DNA of 64,000 nt from Paenalicyclobacillus mengziensis (GTDB taxonomy: Bacteria > Bacillota > Bacilli > Alicyclobacillales > Alicyclobacillaceae), in contig NZ_CP071182.1 of the NCBI RefSeq assembly GCF_017298635.1, positions 2,356,001-2,420,000 of the forward strand, given 5' to 3'. A program made the translations under genes and the position numbers. Under the pieces are notes generated by a model. That model was not told where the DNA came from, made no database searches, and was given only the letters and a program-made list of their open reading frames with translations. Positions 60,960-64,000 of the stretch are shown here, piece after piece. How positions within the stretch are numbered: the stretch's first letter is position 1; each line of letters opens with the position of its first letter.

Positions 60960-63265
60960 GCATGAACGTGATCGAAAAACAGTCAGGCAGTCAAAGCTCA
61001 GAGCCGGAGAAACAGCAAATCGAAGAGTTTCACTCAGGGAACGAGATGGCAGCTCGGGCTGCCGCTCAGATTAACTACCATCTGATGGGGTACTTCCCAA
61101 TTACGCCGTCGACGGAGGTTGCGGAATACCTCGACGAAATGCGTGTCCGCGGTGAACACAACATCACGATGGTACCAGCTGACGGCGAACACGGTGCTGC
61201 AGGCATCTGTTATGGTGCGTCCACAGGCGGCGGCCGTGTCTTCAATGCAACATCTTCTCAAGGCTTCTTGTACATGCTTGAGAACCTGCCGGTTCAGTCG
61301 GGGACTCGTTTCCCGATGGTCCTGAACCTGGTCACTCGAGCGGTCTCCGGTCCTCTCGATATTCGCGGAGACCACTCTGATTTGTATTACGGATTGAACG
61401 TTGGCTGGCCCATCTTGCTTGCCAGGGACCCTCAAGCTGTCTATGACATGAACATGATTGCGCTGCGCGTCACGGAGCACAGTGATGTTCGTCTGCCAGT
61501 GATTGTGGCTTATGACGGATTTTTCACGTCGCATGCCAAACGCCGCGTGAAGTTCTTTGCGGACAACAAGGTTGTCCAGGATTTCGTTGGTCCGGTGCCG
61601 ACGCCCCCTGTGACCTCACTCGACCCGCGGCACCCCGTGACCATTGGACCGTATATGAACGATCCCGATCAAATGAATAACAAATATCAGCAGTCACTGG
61701 CCATGTATCGTGCACAGAAGGTCTTTCTCGACGTGGCCGCCGAGTACGAACGGATCTCCGGACGCTCCTACGGCATCCTCGACCTGTACCGCATGGATGA
61801 CGCTGACGTGGTCCTGTTTATTCTGAATTCTGCTGCAGACACCGCTCGAGACGCTGTCGACGAACTGCGTGCACGGGGCATCAAGGCGGGTATCGTTTCG
61901 CCGAACATCATCCGGCCGTTCCCGAAAGCAGCGATTCAACAAGCGCTCGCTAAGGCAAAGGTTGTACTGGTTGCGGAACGCGCAGATTCGTACGGCGGCC
62001 ATGGAGCGAATTTGACACATGAAGTGAAAGCAGCGCTGCAAGAGATCCACACACCCGCACACGTGCTTTCTCGAGTCTACGGACTGGGCGGCAAAGAGTT
62101 CTATCCTGCGGATGCAATGAGCCTGTTTGAAATGTGTACGTCATGGCTCGATGGGGAGGCTGTGCCTGACTTCGACTACTTCGGAGTGCAGCCAGGAGAC
62201 CCAGCCGCTGCTGCGATGGCGCTTCACACCGGTTTGCCTGTGTTGTCAAAGGAAGAAATGAGCGGCTACGTGTCTGTCACCCAGAACGAAGAGACAGGGG
62301 AACTGGCTGTCAAAGCTCCGAACCTTCGAGCACTGACAAAAAAGCCAAGACGTCTCGCTCCGGGTCACGGTGCCTGCCCGGGCTGCGGTATTTTCCCTGG
62401 TGTGGAAACCTTCCTTAAGGGCATCGAGGGCGACGTTGTTGTGCTGTACCAGACGGGTTGTGCCATGGTAACCACAACGGGTTACCCGTACACGTCCCAT
62501 CGCGTGACATATCTGCACAATCTTTTCCAGAACGGCGCCGCGACTCTATCCGGTCTCGTAGAAATGTTCTGGGAGAAAAAACGACGTGGGGAAATTGCCG
62601 TCGGTGATGATATCACGTTCATCATGGTAACGGGCGACGGCGGTATGGATATTGGTATGGGACCCGCGATTGGTGCAGCACTGCGTAACCATAAGATGAT
62701 CATCCTCGAGTATGACAACGAGGGATACATGAATACCGGTGCCCAACTGTCCTATTCGACACCACTCGGACATATGACGTCAACATCAGGGGTTGGCCCA
62801 AACGGGAGTGGCAAGTCGTTCCCGCACAAGGATACCCCGCAGATTATGGCAGCAACAAACATTCCTTATGTATTCACAGGCACAGAGGCCTTCCCACAAG
62901 ACCTGATTAAGAAGGCAGCCAAAGCACAGTGGTACGCAAACCACGAGGGCTTGGTCTACGGCAAAATATTGATTGCATGCCCACTGAACTGGAAGTCGAA
63001 AGATGAACTAGGCAACTTCATTGTCGGCGCCGCTGTCAAGAGCTGTTTCTTCCCGCTGTATGAGGTTGAGCATGGTAAGACGAACATCACCTACAACCCG
63101 GAGGAAAAAGACGAGCGTATTCCCGTTACAGATTGGCTGAAGACGATGGGTAAGACTCGGCACCTCTTGAAGCCTGAGAACAGCGAACTGTTGCAGCAGT
63201 TTGAGGAAGAAGTACAGAAGCGGTGGAGCCGGCTGCAAGCGAAACACGCGCATCCTGAGCTGTAG
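60956..63265 (+). CDS. 2-oxoacid:ferredoxin oxidoreductase, fused alpha and beta subunits
   Basis: A 769-residue fusion. The alpha part (about 25-440) has GYFPITPSTEVAEYL and GEHGAAGICYGAS plus an HSDLYY stretch. The beta part (about 465-769) has GHGACPGCGIFPG, TGCAMVTTTG and the thiamine-diphosphate motif TGDGGMDIGMG...N. The Cys pattern CPGC, GCA and ACPLNW is like the beta-subunit 4Fe-4S site. The enzyme decarboxylates a 2-oxoacid to an acyl-CoA. Pyruvate is most likely but not proven. An ATG at 60962 is also possible. Confidence 0.93.
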   Translation: MSMNVIEKQSGSQSSEPEKQQIEEFHSGNEMAARAAAQINYHLMGYFPITPSTEVAEYLDEMRVRGEHNITMVPADGEHGAAGICYGASTGGGRVFNATSSQGFLYMLENLPVQSGTRFPMVLNLVTRAVSGPLDIRGDHSDLYYGLNVGWPILLARDPQAVYDMNMIALRVTEHSDVRLPVIVAYDGFFTSHAKRRVKFFADNKVVQDFVGPVPTPPVTSLDPRHPVTIGPYMNDPDQMNNKYQQSLAMYRAQKVFLDVAAEYERISGRSYGILDLYRMDDADVVLFILNSAADTARDAVDELRARGIKAGIVSPNIIRPFPKAAIQQALAKAKVVLVAERADSYGGHGANLTHEVKAALQEIHTPAHVLSRVYGLGGKEFYPADAMSLFEMCTSWLDGEAVPDFDYFGVQPGDPAAAAMALHTGLPVLSKEEMSGYVSVTQNEETGELAVKAPNLRALTKKPRRLAPGHGACPGCGIFPGVETFLKGIEGDVVVLYQTGCAMVTTTGYPYTSHRVTYLHNLFQNGAATLSGLVEMFWEKKRRGEIAVGDDITFIMVTGDGGMDIGMGPAIGAALRNHKMIILEYDNEGYMNTGAQLSYSTPLGHMTSTSGVGPNGSGKSFPHKDTPQIMAATNIPYVFTGTEAFPQDLIKKAAKAQWYANHEGLVYGKILIACPLNWKSKDELGNFIVGAAVKSCFFPLYEVEHGKTNITYNPEEKDERIPVTDWLKTMGKTRHLLKPENSELLQQFEEEVQKRWSRLQAKHAHPEL

Positions 63266-63293
63266 TATCCAGAACGCGGGCATGGGCAGCGTT

Positions 63294-63328
63294 AAGGAGG
63301 GGGGGCCAGAGCTTCTGGTCCCCCTTCC
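63294..63328 (+). terminator. Terminator of the oxidoreductase operon
   Basis: AAGGAGGGGGGGCCAGA pairs with TCTGGTCCCCCTT around a short loop. No long T-run follows. Confidence 0.75.
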
Positions 63329-63412
63329 ACTGTCTCGTAGGGTGTTATCTACCTTTTCCACTGTAATAACGCTTTCGCAAGGTCGTCATCAACGATTCTC
63401 TCGGTCAGAGGC

Positions 63413-63442
63413 TTGATTCTTTCGGACGAGACGTGGTATGGT
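63413..63442 (+). promoter_or_regulatory. Promoter of the tRNA genes
   Basis: TTGATT (63413-63418) and TATGGT (63437-63442) are 18 bp apart, about 30 bp before tRNA-Asp. They are a plausible sigma-A promoter. Confidence 0.5.
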
Positions 63443-63471
63443 AGCGAAGGTTGAAAAAGCCGTCGAATCAT

Positions 63472-63548
63472 GGAGCTGTGGTGTAGAGGCCTAACATGCC
63501 TGCCTGTCACGCAGGAGACCGCGGGTTCGAATCCCGTCAGCTCCGCCA
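63472..63548 (+). tRNA. tRNA-Asp (GTC)
   Basis: The sequence folds as a complete tRNA: acceptor GGAGCTG/CAGCTCC, D arm, anticodon stem CCTGC/GCAGG with loop CTGTCAC (anticodon GTC) and T arm GCGGG-TTCGAAT-CCCGT. The CCA end is encoded at 63546-63548. Confidence 0.97.
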
Positions 63549-63675
63549 TTTGTTACTTAACCGTGCCTGTGTACTTCATCGTAATTGCGTAATTCGTCGT
63601 GACAGGGACGAGTTGGATGAGATGCTGTGAAAGCCTATGACCGCAAAGGTATTGTGACTAGAGTATCTATAACAT

Positions 63676-63752
63676 GGGCCTATAGCTCAGCTGGCTAGAG
63701 CGCACGACTGATAATCGTGAGGTCAGAGGTTCAAGTCCTCTTAGGCCCACCA
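63676..63752 (+). tRNA. tRNA-Ile (GAT)
   Basis: The acceptor GGGCCTA/TAGGCCC, D arm TAGCTCAGCTGGCTAGAG, anticodon stem CGACT/ATCG region with loop CTGATAA (anticodon GAT) and T loop TTCAAGT are all present. CCA is encoded. Confidence 0.96.
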
Positions 63753-63994
63753 CAAAGGTTGTCTCGATTGTAGGAAGCTACTCGAGATAGCCTTTTTTAT
63801 TGGTCTGTTTTTATTGAACTGTTTATCTAATTTTCATTTATCCTTGTTATGGATGCCTTTTGTGGTCTTGACTGTCTATGTCTTGAGAGTTTATTGTCTT
63901 GACTCAATTTATTCTTGTCCCAATTTTCAGTGTATAGTATCGAGTGTATAGTATTCGATAGTAATGAAAGTAAAGATGGGTTGGAGGTTGTTCC
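63753..63994. other. Gap before the last gene start
   Basis: An AT-rich region with no gene. It contains the direct repeats GTGTATAGTAT at about 63931 and 63947, and TTGACT and TATAGT hexamers near 63899 and 63935 that could be promoter parts, but I could not match them with standard spacing. Confidence 0.45.
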
Positions 63995-64000
63995 ATGTCA
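63995..64000 (+). CDS. Start of a gene cut by the right edge
   Basis: ATG TCA at 63995, preceded by GGAGG at 63983, is a convincing gene start. Only two codons are inside the window, so the product cannot be named. Confidence 0.5.

Noticed and set aside
1-64000. Prophage or transposon insertion
   Set aside because: No transposase, integrase, terminase or phage structural genes are seen; the only mobile-like signals are the palindromic repeats.

Overview
The window reads as the chromosome of an endospore-forming Bacillota close to Alicyclobacillus. The inference rests on strong GGAGG-type ribosome sites with frequent GTG/TTG starts, two tiny YjcZ-type sporulation proteins, a YtaF-type sporulation membrane protein, a HrcA/CIRCE operator, a kumamolisin-like S53 protease and a glutamate decarboxylase. 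The species is not proven. There are no transposases, phage genes or CRISPR arrays, but intergenic repeats are unusually rich.

Layout. 1-11.4 kb: a catabolic cluster with a CocE-type hydrolase (cut by the left edge), a PucR-type regulator, aldehyde dehydrogenase, a double-domain nitrilase and an ACMSD-type amidohydrolase on the minus strand, and a divergent cyclic amidohydrolase, isochorismatase-type amidase and MFS transporter on the plus strand, followed by a decayed FMN-dependent hydroxyacid dehydrogenase. 12.2-17.9 kb: a second degradative cluster with FMN reductase, FadR-type regulator, FAH-family hydrolase, extradiol dioxygenase, amidohydrolase and alpha/beta hydrolase. Together they suggest ring opening and hydrolysis of an N-containing ring compound; the substrate cannot be read from sequence. 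17.9-31.4 kb: glutamate decarboxylase, two PAP2 phosphatases, DedA, a large Asp-box lipoprotein, an MreB-like protein, a lytic transglycosylase, an MFS transporter and a spore-surface-like protein. 31.7-33.8 kb: htpG behind a CIRCE operator. 34.3-40.6 kb: a thiazole-peptide (TOMM, heterocycloanthracin-like) cluster with a precursor of twelve Cys-X-X repeats, an E1-like maturation protein, a fused C/YcaO cyclodehydratase and a SagB dehydrogenase. 40.6-58 kb: c-di-GMP enzymes, a two-component system, an M24 peptidase, an HTH-TPR regulator facing a small secreted peptide, a sedolisin, YtaF, a PIG-V-like mannosyltransferase and many small membrane or secreted proteins. 58-63.3 kb: an FAD dehydrogenase and a two-gene 2-oxoacid:ferredoxin oxidoreductase, then tRNA-Asp and tRNA-Ile.

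The most unusual content is non-coding. (1) A ~210-bp element made of five 23-bp palindromes occurs three times (1358-1567 inverted, 11443-11652, 33911-34118), and two copies flank the first catabolic cluster in opposite orientation. (2) At 25262-26130 an array of GATACCCC/GGGGTT palindromes has a ~53-bp period and is duplicated in tandem with a 470-bp offset. (3) About 35 copies of an 8-bp unit directly follow the stop codon of the lipoprotein gene. (4) Several other short tandem repeats sit in intergenic spaces.
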